This document shows, one piece after another, positions 1-5,603 of a stretch of DNA of 6,033 nucleotides. Numbering within the stretch: position 1 is the stretch's first letter; each line of letters starts with the position of its first letter. This DNA is from Bacteroidota bacterium (GTDB lineage Bacteria > Bacteroidota > Bacteroidia > Bacteroidales > VadinHA17), in the NCBI GenBank assembly GCA_021816545.1, contig JAKAXP010000149.1, positions 1-6,033 on the forward strand, in the 5' to 3' direction. Position numbers and translations under genes: made by a program. Under the pieces are notes generated by a model that was not told the DNA's origin, searched no databases, and was given only the letters and a program-made list of their open reading frames with translations.

Positions 1-3
1 GAT

Positions 4-2391
4 CTATGTGAAGATATCTTCCTGGACAACCTTCTCACTTATCACGATGGCATCCTCAAAGTTGTAGCCTTTCCAGGGCATGAAAGCCACCTTCAGGTTA
101 CGACCGAGGGCCAGTTCACCGTTCTTGGTGCCGTACCCCTCGGTAAGCACCTGGCCTTTAACCACTTTCTCACCTTTCCTTACAATAGGAATGAGGTTGA
201 TTGTGGTGTTCTGGTTTGTCTTGTGATATTTGGGAAGTGTATAGCGTTTGATGTCATCGTCAAAGCTGACGAATTTTTCCTCGTCGGTGCGGCTGTAGCG
301 TATAACGATTTCGTTTGCGTCAACGTACTCAACAACACCTTCTCCTTCAGCAACGATGAGGATGCGGGAGTCATGGATCACCTGTGCCTCAAGGCCGGTG
401 CCCACTATGGGAGCCTCGGGCCTTACAAGAGGAACGGCCTGGCGCATCATGTTTGATCCCATGAGCGCACGGTTGGCATCGTCATGCTCAAGGAACGGGA
501 TGAGTGATGCGGCGATGGATGCTATCTGGTTTGGAGCAACGTCCATCATCTGAACCTTGGCAATCTCCTCGTACGGATAGTCAGCCCCGAGCCTTGACTT
601 GGCCCTCGGATTGATGAAGGTGCCGTCATCCTTCACAGGTGCGTTGGCCTGGGCCACGGTGAGGTACTCCTCATCCTCGGCGGTGAGCCACTTCACATCT
701 GCGTTGTTGAGGTTCACCTTTCCGTCAGCAACATCACGGTAGGGAGTCTCAATGAAACCCAGCTCGTTGATGCGTGCATAGACGCAGAGCGAAGAGATAA
801 GACCGATGTTCGGTCCTTCAGGTGTTTCAATGGGACAGAGACGTCCGTAATGAGTATAGTGTACGTCACGTACCTCGAAACCTGCACGTTCACGGGAAAG
901 ACCGCCCGGGCCGAGGGCCGAGAGACGGCGCTTGTGAGTTATCTCGGCAAGCGGGTTTGTCTGATCCATGAACTGTGACAGCTGGTTCGTGCCGAAGAAC
1001 GAGTTGATGACCGATGACAGGGTCTTCGAGTTGATAAGGTCAACAGGTGTGAAGACTTCATTGTCACGCACGTTCATGCGCTCACGGATTGTGCGTGCCA
1101 TACGTGCAAGACCGACACTGAACTGTGCCGAGAGCTGTTCGCCGACAGTACGTACCCTCCTGTTGCTAAGGTGGTCAATATCGTCAACGTCAGTCTTCGA
1201 GTTGATGAGCTCGATGAGGTAACGTATGATGGCGATTATATCTTCCCTTGTAAGGATCTTGGTGCTCATCTCGATGTTGAGGTTGAGCTTGCGGTTGATG
1301 CGGAAACGTCCCACATCACCGAGGTCATACCTCTTGTCAGAGAAGAAGAGCTTATCTATGATGTCACGAGCTGTTGCCTCATCCGGCGGCTCGGCATTGC
1401 GGAGCTGGCGGTATATGTAAAGCACTGCCTCCTTCTCGGAGTTACATGGGTCTTTCTGCAGTGTGTTGTATATGATTGCGAAATCCGAGAGGCTGACGTC
1501 ATCGCGGTGAAGCAGGATTGACTTGGCCCCGGAGTCAACAATCAGGTCAATGTGTTCGTTTTCAATTACAGTTTCCCTGTCAAGGACCACCTCATTACGC
1601 TCGATGGAGACCACCTCGCCGGTATCCTCGTCAACGAAATCCTCAACCCAGGTACGGAGTACCCTTGCAGCCAGCTTACGGCCGACGAGTTTCTTTATGT
1701 TGACCTTTGAGACCTTGTGTTCCTCAGCGAGGTTGAAGATCTCCAGGATATCCTTGTCGCTCTCAAAGCCGATGGCCCTGAGGAGTGTGGTGACAGGCAG
1801 CTTTTTCTTCCTGTCGATGTAGGCGTACATCACATTGTTGATGTCAGTGGCGAACTCTATCCATGATCCCTTGAACGGGATGATCCTTGCGGAATAGAGT
1901 TTGGTGCCGTTGGCATGAATGCTCTGCCCGAAGAAAACGCCGGGTGATCTGTGGAGCTGTGATACGACTACTCTTTCTGCACCGTTTATGACGAACGTTC
2001 CGCGTTCGGTCATATAGGGGATAACTCCCAGGTAAACATCCTGGATGACTGTGTCAAAATCCTCGTGCTCGGGGTCAGTGCAGTATAATTTCAGTTTTGC
2101 CTTGAGCGGAACGCTGAAGGTCAGCCCGCGCTCGATACACTCATCAATTGTGTATCGGGGAGGGTCAATTGAATAGTCCAGAAACTCCAGCACGAAGTTG
2201 TTCCTGGTATCGGTAATAGGGAAGTTCTCCATGAAGACCTGGTAAAGGCCCTCTTTCCTCCTGTTCTCGGGTGTTGTACCGAGTTGGAAAAACTCGGAAA
2301 ATGATTTTAACTGAATCTCAAGAAAATCAGGATATTCAAGCTGATCTTTCTTGGATGCGAAACTTTCTCTTTCGGTATTATTTGAGGACAT
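4..2391 (-). CDS. rpoB: DNA-directed RNA polymerase subunit beta, N-terminal 795 residues, interrupted by an in-frame TAG at the window edge
   Basis: Beta subunit of RNA polymerase, which forms one pincer and much of the active centre of the cytoplasmic enzyme. The start is the ATG at 2391, giving MSSNNTERESF and then YPDFLEIQLKSF, the usual Bacteroidota N-terminus. Family blocks in order: NGAERVVVSQLHRSPGVFF (about 135-155), the rifampicin-binding region around residues 467-493 (LSQFMDQTNP, ITHKRRLSALGPGG), RPEAPIVGTG, EHDDANRALMGSNMMRQ, and MPWKGYNFEDAIVISE near 780. The frame then reads VVQEDIFT and stops at TAG (positions 4-6); the next codon is Ile, where homologues read T-S/T-I/V-H and continue. 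Full-length family members are about 1,270 residues, so the C-terminal part with the catalytic lysines, switch regions and clamp is absent. No other disruption is visible in 795 codons. Identity is near certain; whether the stop is real is not. Confidence 0.97.
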   Translation of the reverse strand: MSSNNTERESFASKKDQLEYPDFLEIQLKSFSEFFQLGTTPENRRKEGLYQVFMENFPITDTRNNFVLEFLDYSIDPPRYTIDECIERGLTFSVPLKAKLKLYCTDPEHEDFDTVIQDVYLGVIPYMTERGTFVINGAERVVVSQLHRSPGVFFGQSIHANGTKLYSARIIPFKGSWIEFATDINNVMYAYIDRKKKLPVTTLLRAIGFESDKDILEIFNLAEEHKVSKVNIKKLVGRKLAARVLRTWVEDFVDEDTGEVVSIERNEVVLDRETVIENEHIDLIVDSGAKSILLHRDDVSLSDFAIIYNTLQKDPCNSEKEAVLYIYRQLRNAEPPDEATARDIIDKLFFSDKRYDLGDVGRFRINRKLNLNIEMSTKILTREDIIAIIRYLIELINSKTDVDDIDHLSNRRVRTVGEQLSAQFSVGLARMARTIRERMNVRDNEVFTPVDLINSKTLSSVINSFFGTNQLSQFMDQTNPLAEITHKRRLSALGPGGLSRERAGFEVRDVHYTHYGRLCPIETPEGPNIGLISSLCVYARINELGFIETPYRDVADGKVNLNNADVKWLTAEDEEYLTVAQANAPVKDDGTFINPRAKSRLGADYPYEEIAKVQMMDVAPNQIASIAASLIPFLEHDDANRALMGSNMMRQAVPLVRPEAPIVGTGLEAQVIHDSRILIVAEGEGVVEYVDANEIVIRYSRTDEEKFVSFDDDIKRYTLPKYHKTNQNTTINLIPIVRKGEKVVKGQVLTEGYGTKNGELALGRNLKVAFMPWKGYNFEDAIVISEKVVQEDIFT
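913..993 (-). other. rpoB: Rifampicin-resistance-determining region of rpoB (sensitive-type residues)
   Basis: Residues 467-493 align by eye, without gaps, to E. coli RpoB 507-533. The main resistance positions carry the sensitive residues: Asp476 (E. coli D516), His486 (H526) and Ser491 (S531). Differences from E. coli are Thr for N518, Ala for S522 and Leu for I530. The Thr and Ala are what I recall as usual in Bacteroidota, so they read as lineage features rather than selected mutations. Rifampicin susceptibility is an inference from these residues only. Confidence 0.8.
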
Positions 2392-2430
2392 TTATGGTAG
2401 GATTAAGTGAACTTATGAAAAATGACAAAA

Positions 2431-2464
2431 AGGCTTAGCCCCGTCTGTTGACGGGACTAAACCT
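2431..2464 (-). terminator. rplL-rpoB intergenic hairpin with U-rich tail (candidate attenuator)
   Basis: The 97-nt gap between rplL and rpoB contains a 15-bp stem (arms 2450-2464 and 2431-2445) closing a four-base loop, AACA on the transcript. On the minus-strand RNA every position pairs: 13 Watson-Crick pairs and two U-G wobbles. On the plus strand those two positions would be C-A mismatches, so the structure suits the strand that is transcribed. Downstream on the minus strand comes TTTTTGTCATTTTT, the first T being in the stem. This resembles a leaky intrinsic terminator. E. coli has an attenuator and an RNase III site in the same gap, where they lower rpoBC expression relative to ribosomal proteins; an equivalent role here is an inference. 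The GC-rich half of the stem is at the loop end, not the base, so a processing site is a fair alternative. Confidence 0.65.
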
Positions 2465-2488
2465 GTAAACCCGGTAATCAGGTATAAC

Positions 2489-2869
2489 TTATTTAAGTTC
2501 AACTTCAGCTCCTGATTCTTCCAATGTTTTCTTAATGTTCTCTGCCTCTTCCTTTGATACGCCTTCTTTCACTGGGCCGGGAGCGGCGTCAACAACAGCT
2601 TTAGCTTCTTTCAGGCCAAGGCCGGTAAGGTCCTTCACCAGCTTGACGATCTGAAGCTTCTGGCCGCCTGCATTCTTGAGGATGACATCAAACGAAGTCT
2701 TCTCGGCTGCTGCCGGTGCGCCTTCGCCGCCTGCTGCGGGAGCTGCAACTGCTACTGCTGCTGCTGCGGGTTCAATGCCGTACTCTTCTTTCAGTATTTT
2801 TGCAAGCTCGTTAACCTCTTTAACGGTTAAGTTCACCAGCTCTTCTGCAAATTTCTTAAGATCTGCCAT
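2489..2869 (-). CDS. rplL: 50S ribosomal protein L7/L12
   Basis: Multi-copy stalk protein of the large ribosomal subunit; dimers hang on L10 and recruit and stimulate the GTPase factors EF-Tu, EF-G and IF2. At 126 residues it is about the family length. Residues 1-32 form the helical dimerisation and L10-binding domain (LKKFAEELVNLTVKEVNELA). About 33-56 is a flexible hinge rich in Ala, Gly and Pro. Residues 57-126 form the globular C-terminal domain with the factor-contact motif LTGLGLKEAKAVVD (81-94). The hinge is written largely in GCT/GCA codons, making a low-complexity stretch at about 2703-2770. The start follows ATAGAA, with no Shine-Dalgarno sequence. It lies 35 nt after rplJ and is the last ribosomal gene before the hairpin and rpoB, the classic L10-L7/L12-beta order. 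Confidence 0.98.
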   Translation of the reverse strand: MADLKKFAEELVNLTVKEVNELAKILKEEYGIEPAAAAVAVAAPAAGGEGAPAAAEKTSFDVILKNAGGQKLQIVKLVKDLTGLGLKEAKAVVDAAPGPVKEGVSKEEAENIKKTLEESGAEVELK

Positions 2870-2904
2870 TTCTATAGGAATTTTTAATTTGATTAACTAA
2901 TTGA

Positions 2905-3423
2905 TTATTCTTTTTTTGACAGTGTTTCCAGAACACCGTGGATTGTTGAACCGCCGGACTGCAGCGCGGAGATGACATTCTTCGCGGGCGACTGGAGGAG
3001 CATGATGATATCACCGATAAGTTCTTCCCTTGACTTGAGTGCCACGAGGGTCTCAAGGAGGTTTTCACCTGTGTATACGGATGATTCAACGAAGGCTCCC
3101 TTGATCAGGGGTTTCGGATGCGATTTACGGAACTCCTTTATCATTTTTGCAGGAGTGTTTCCGTTATTCGAGAACATGACGGCAGTGGAGCCCTTCAGTA
3201 CGGGGAAAAGTTCTCCGCACTCAAGTCCCGCCTGCTCCAGGGCTCTCTTGAGGAGGGTGTTTTTCACGACAACCAGTTTGATCTGGTTCTCGAAACACTT
3301 CCTTCTGAGATCACTGGTGTCAGCAGCGTTGAGCTGTGCAGTGTCAGTCAGGTAAAAGTGGCTGTATTCCTTAAGGGTTTCAGCCAGACTGTTGATTATA
3401 TCGGCTTTTTCTTCTCTTCTCAT
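2905..3423 (-). CDS. rplJ: 50S ribosomal protein L10
   Basis: L10 anchors the L7/L12 dimers to 23S rRNA near L11, forming the base of the stalk. The product is 172 residues, a normal length. The rRNA-binding N-terminal domain begins RREEKADIINSLAETLKEY and contains the conserved strand and helix VVVKNTLLKRALEQAG (51-66), followed by LKGSTAVMF (76-84) and KPLIKGAFVE (104-113). The C-terminal helix near residues 145-172 (SPAKNVISALQS...LETLSKKE) is the expected L7/L12-binding spine. Its start lies 25 nt after the rplA stop. AGAGAG ends four bases before the ATG and is the only purine run in this window that could pass for a weak Shine-Dalgarno site. The gap is too short to hold the long L10 leader known in Firmicutes; any autoregulatory site would have to overlap the end of rplA. 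Confidence 0.97.
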   Translation of the reverse strand: MRREEKADIINSLAETLKEYSHFYLTDTAQLNAADTSDLRRKCFENQIKLVVVKNTLLKRALEQAGLECGELFPVLKGSTAVMFSNNGNTPAKMIKEFRKSHPKPLIKGAFVESSVYTGENLLETLVALKSREELIGDIIMLLQSPAKNVISALQSGGSTIHGVLETLSKKE

Positions 3424-3448
3424 AATCTCTCTGAGTTTGTGCTTTCAG

Positions 3449-4144
3449 TTAAACATCAAGGCTCCTGGTATCAACTTTCAGCCCCGGGCTCATCGTGCTT
3501 GAGAGGAAGATACTTCTGACGTATGTTCCCTTCGCTGATGCGGGTTTTAGTTTGTTGATGGTAAAGAGGAATTCCCTTGCGTTTTCAACGATCTTATGAG
3601 GTTCGAAAGATACTTTTCCGATGGAAGCATGTACTATACCGGCTTTATCTACTTTAAAGTCGATTTTTCCCTGCTTAACCTCCTTGACAGCCTTGCTGAT
3701 CTCCATGGTCACCGTTCCGCTTTTGGGGTTCGGCATGAGACCACGGGGACCGAGTACTCGTCCCAGCTGACCTATCTTACCCATCACTGAGGGCATGGTA
3801 ATGATTACGTCCACGTCGGTCCAGCCGGCCTTGATCTTCTCCACCCACTCGTCGAGACCCACATAATCAGCGCCTGCTTCCTTTGCTTCAGCCTCCTTGT
3901 CGGGGGTAACCAGGGCGAGAACCCTGACTTCCTTGCCGGTGCCGTGAGGAAGGGAGACAACGCCACGAACCATCTGGTTCGATTTGCGCGGGTCAATCCC
4001 AAGCCTTACGTCAATATCAACGGAGGCATCAAACTTCGTAGTAGTGATATCTTTTACCAATGCTGCCGCTTCTGACAAAGTATAGAGTTTGCCGTGCTCA
4101 ACTTTCGCGAGCGCAAACTTCTGATTCTTGGTAAGCTTAGCCAT
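3449..4144 (-). CDS. rplA: 50S ribosomal protein L1
   Basis: L1 binds 23S rRNA helices 76-78 and forms the mobile stalk that handles deacylated tRNA at the E site. In many bacteria it also represses translation of the L11-L1 mRNA. The product is 231 residues, the usual length. The N-terminus MAKLTKNQKFALAKVEHGK and the domain I stretch VDVRLGIDPRK-type block (43-54) are typical; the family signature IGQLGRVLGPRGLMPNPKSG lies at 124-143, and the C-terminal strand with KGTYVRSIFLSSTMSPGLKVD completes domain I. The ATG follows ATAGAA, the same context as rplL, and sits 17 nt after the rplK stop, which supports translation from a common mRNA. No defect is seen. Confidence 0.98.
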   Translation of the reverse strand: MAKLTKNQKFALAKVEHGKLYTLSEAAALVKDITTTKFDASVDIDVRLGIDPRKSNQMVRGVVSLPHGTGKEVRVLALVTPDKEAEAKEAGADYVGLDEWVEKIKAGWTDVDVIITMPSVMGKIGQLGRVLGPRGLMPNPKSGTVTMEISKAVKEVKQGKIDFKVDKAGIVHASIGKVSFEPHKIVENAREFLFTINKLKPASAKGTYVRSIFLSSTMSPGLKVDTRSLDV

Positions 4145-4161
4145 TTCTATTCACTTATTTG

Positions 4162-4602
4162 TTATTTACCGGGGAATGCACCTGTTACGGTGATGCCCAT
4201 ACTTCTGGCTGTTCCAGCCACCATCTTCATCGCGGATTCGAGGGTAAAGCAGTTAAGATCCTGCATTTTATCCTCAGCAATAGTCTTCACCTGGTTCCAT
4301 GTGATTGATGCTACCTTGGCACGGTTCGGCTCGGCTGAGCCTTTCTTTGCCTTGGATGCTTCTATCAGCTGAACGGCAACGGGAGGAGTCTTTGTGATAA
4401 ATTCAAAAGACTTGTCATTGTATACCGTTATAATAACCGGTATGACTTTCCCCGCCTTGTCCTGTGTCCGGGCGTTGAACTGTTTGCAAAACTCCATGAT
4501 ATTCACCCCTTTGGAACCCAGAGCGGGACCTACGGGTGGAGATGGATTGGCTGCTCCGCCTTTAATCTGTAATTTGATTAATCCAGCAACTTCTTTTGCC
4601 AT
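4162..4602 (-). CDS. rplK: 50S ribosomal protein L11
   Basis: L11 binds the GTPase-associated centre of 23S rRNA and affects EF-G action and the stringent-response trigger. The product is 146 residues, close to the 142 of E. coli. The N-terminal domain has LIKLQIKGGAANPSPPVGPALG (8-29), whose prolines at 22, 23 and 26 are in the region where thiostrepton acts, then GVNIMEFCKQFN. The rRNA-binding C-terminal domain includes KTPPVAVQLIEA (71-82) and ends with AGTARSMGITVTG. The start lies after an 87-nt gap that separates it from nusG, the longest spacer within the secE-rplL block. The bases before the ATG are AATTTTTAATT, with no Shine-Dalgarno sequence. Confidence 0.98.
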   Translation of the reverse strand: MAKEVAGLIKLQIKGGAANPSPPVGPALGSKGVNIMEFCKQFNARTQDKAGKVIPVIITVYNDKSFEFITKTPPVAVQLIEASKAKKGSAEPNRAKVASITWNQVKTIAEDKMQDLNCFTLESAMKMVAGTARSMGITVTGAFPGK

Positions 4603-4636
4603 AATTAAAAATTTGCATTGTTTATAGCGAGAGCAT

Positions 4637-4685
4637 GACGGCCGCTTAAGGAAGCATTATAATTCACGGCTGTCAATTTCCTTAA
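4637..4685 (-). promoter_or_regulatory. Interleaved inverted repeats in the rplK leader
   Basis: The nusG-rplK gap (4603-4689) contains two overlapping inverted repeats. One is a perfect 8-bp pair, TTAAGGAA (4646-4653) with TTCCTTAA (4678-4685). The other pairs GACGGCCG (4637-4644) with CGGCTGTC (4667-4674), 7 of 8 bases Watson-Crick, with one A-C mismatch on the transcript. Their order is a-b-a'-b', so the two stems cannot be nested: they would be alternatives or a pseudoknot. In E. coli the leader in front of rplK holds the L1 autoregulatory site; placing that role here is an inference from position. I could not match the known L1-binding core to either stem. The rplK start is 35 nt downstream of the structure. 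Confidence 0.35.
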
Positions 4686-4689
4686 TTCC

Positions 4690-5238
4690 CTAACTTTCTT
4701 TCTCTACCTGCATGAAGCTGAGCTCGAGCGGGGTCTTTCGTCCGAAGATCTTGACCATCACCTTGAGCTTCCGCTTCTCTTCATTGACCTCTTCTATAAC
4801 TCCTGTGAAGCTGTTGAAGGGGCCGTCTATTACCTTAACCGTTTCGCCAACAACGAACGGAACATTGAGTTCCTCCTCGCTGGCTGCCAGTTCGTCTACT
4901 TTTCCAAGGATACGGTTGATCTCTGCCTTCCGTATCGGTGTCGGTTCACCCGACTGTGTCCCCAGGAACCCGAGGACATTGGGTATGTTGCGCAGAATGT
5001 GCGGCACTTCGCCTACGAGCGCTGCCTCCACGATGACATATCCAGGAAAGAAGGTGCGCTCCTTGCTCACCTTTTTGCCTGAGCGGATCTGGTAAACCTT
5101 CTCCGTGGGGATAAGCACCTGGGTGATGTAATCCTGCAGGTTACGGCGGGCGATCTCATTCTCAAGATATTCCTTGACCTTCTTCTCCTTGCCCCCTATA
5201 GCCCTGAGAACATACCACTTCTTAACGTTTTCACTCAT
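4690..5238 (-). CDS. nusG: Transcription elongation and antitermination factor NusG
   Basis: NusG rides on RNA polymerase, stabilising the clamp with its NGN domain, while its KOW domain binds either ribosomal protein S10 or Rho. The 182-residue product has the NGN start KKWYVLRAIGGKEKKV (6-21), the central LIPTEKVYQIRSGKKV and FFPGYVIVE (63-71), and NIPNVLGFLG (84-93). The KOW domain spans about 128-182 with VVGETVKVIDGPFNSFTGVIEEV (129-151) and the closing FGRKTPLELSFMQVEKES. It ends with TAG at a normal family C-terminus, which shows that TAG acts as a stop in this genome. It lies 18 nt after secE, a pairing found in most bacteria. Confidence 0.98.
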   Translation of the reverse strand: MSENVKKWYVLRAIGGKEKKVKEYLENEIARRNLQDYITQVLIPTEKVYQIRSGKKVSKERTFFPGYVIVEAALVGEVPHILRNIPNVLGFLGTQSGEPTPIRKAEINRILGKVDELAASEEELNVPFVVGETVKVIDGPFNSFTGVIEEVNEEKRKLKVMVKIFGRKTPLELSFMQVEKES

Positions 5239-5256
5239 CTGTGACCGTTATACATT

Positions 5257-5448
5257 TTAATACAACAGACCATATATAAGGCTCATGGCCTTGTCAAAAA
5301 TGAAGTCCATTGCCCATATTACCAGGGCAAGGATAACAGAGGTGACAAGTACAAGGGTGGCGCTTCCCTGGAGCTCGCTCCATGATGGCCATGTAACCTT
5401 GTGCATGAGTTCGTTATATGATTCCTTAAAGTACGTTCCTATCTTCAT
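5257..5448 (-). CDS. secE: Preprotein translocase subunit SecE
   Basis: SecE is the clamp-like inner-membrane subunit that holds SecY together in the SecYEG protein-export channel. At 63 residues it is the short single-span form seen in most bacteria, unlike the three-span E. coli protein. It has the amphipathic N-terminal helix (GTYFKESYNELMHKV), the conserved hinge KVTWPSWSEL (17-26), and one hydrophobic segment at about 30-56 (TLVLVTSVILALVIWAMDFIF). No signal peptide is expected. It begins 19 nt after the 3' end of tRNA-Trp and has no Shine-Dalgarno sequence. Confidence 0.97.
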   Translation of the reverse strand: MKIGTYFKESYNELMHKVTWPSWSELQGSATLVLVTSVILALVIWAMDFIFDKAMSLIYGLLY

Positions 5449-5467
5449 AACAAGAATTCCGTTTTTG

Positions 5468-5540
5468 CACGGGAGGAGAGACTCGAACTCCCGACACCTG
5501 GTTTTGGAGACCAGTGCTCTACCAACTGAGCTACACCCGT
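5468..5540 (-). tRNA. tRNA-Trp (anticodon CCA)
   Basis: A complete 73-nt cloverleaf reads on the minus strand from 5540 to 5468. It has a D stem GCTC/GAGC with loop AGTTGGTA, anticodon stem CTGGT/ACCAG with loop CTCCAAA (anticodon CCA at 5507-5505), a five-base variable loop GTGTC, T stem GGGAG/CTCTC with loop TTCGAGT (one G-U pair), and discriminator base G73. The acceptor stem is ACGGGTG against CTCCCGT, which leaves U6 facing U67. The 3' CCA is not encoded: G73 is followed by CAA, so the tail must be added after processing. It sits between tuf and secE, and probably shares their transcript, so tRNA ends would be cut from a longer mRNA. Confidence 0.96.
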
Positions 5541-5550
5541 GTACATTTTG

Positions 5551-5584
5551 ATGGTAACCGTACGCGTACGCGCACGGTTACCAT
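5551..5584 (-). other. tuf-tRNA-Trp intergenic hairpin
   Basis: The 63-nt gap between the tuf stop and tRNA-Trp is dominated by a 34-nt inverted repeat. Arms of 11 perfect pairs (5551-5561 and 5574-5584) continue inward through one pair that is G-U on the minus-strand RNA and then CGC/GCG, making a 15-bp stem with loop GUAC. The tip contains the tandem hexamer TACGCG twice (5561-5572). The transcript continues with CAAAATGTAC straight into the tRNA, without a U-run, so it is not a standard intrinsic terminator. It ends 10 nt before tRNA base 1. A role in protecting the tuf mRNA 3' end or guiding RNase cleavage of the tRNA precursor is possible, but is inference. The upstream flank is AT-rich (TTATTAAATATATAT). 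Confidence 0.6.
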
Positions 5585-5603
5585 ATATATATTTAATAAG
5601 GTC

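Noticed and set aside
2703..2770. GCT/GCA-rich trinucleotide repeat that looked like a microsatellite.
   Set aside because: It encodes the Ala-rich hinge of L7/L12, which is expected to be low in complexity.
2972..3519. Two overlapping plus-strand open frames of 127 and 133 codons opposite rplJ and the end of rplA.
   Set aside because: They lie antisense to well-conserved ribosomal genes, show no recognisable domain, and have the Ser/Phe/Arg-rich composition of shadow frames.
4655..4678. Exact TTGACA and TATAAT hexamers on the minus strand before rplK, resembling a sigma-70 promoter.
   Set aside because: They are only 9 bp apart instead of about 17, lie inside the inverted-repeat structure, and Bacteroidota use a different promoter consensus (TTTG and TAnnTTTG). 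I looked for TAnnTTTG on the minus strand in the intergenic gaps and did not find it.
4690..4692. TAG at the end of nusG considered as a possible recoded codon, given the TAG inside rpoB.
   Set aside because: NusG ends at the normal family C-terminus there. Readthrough would add only about ten codons before a TAA, so it is best read as a true stop.
4712..5095. Plus-strand open frame of 127 codons opposite nusG.
   Set aside because: Its Ser/Thr/Leu-rich, low-complexity composition is that of the complement of nusG codons; there is no independent sign of coding.
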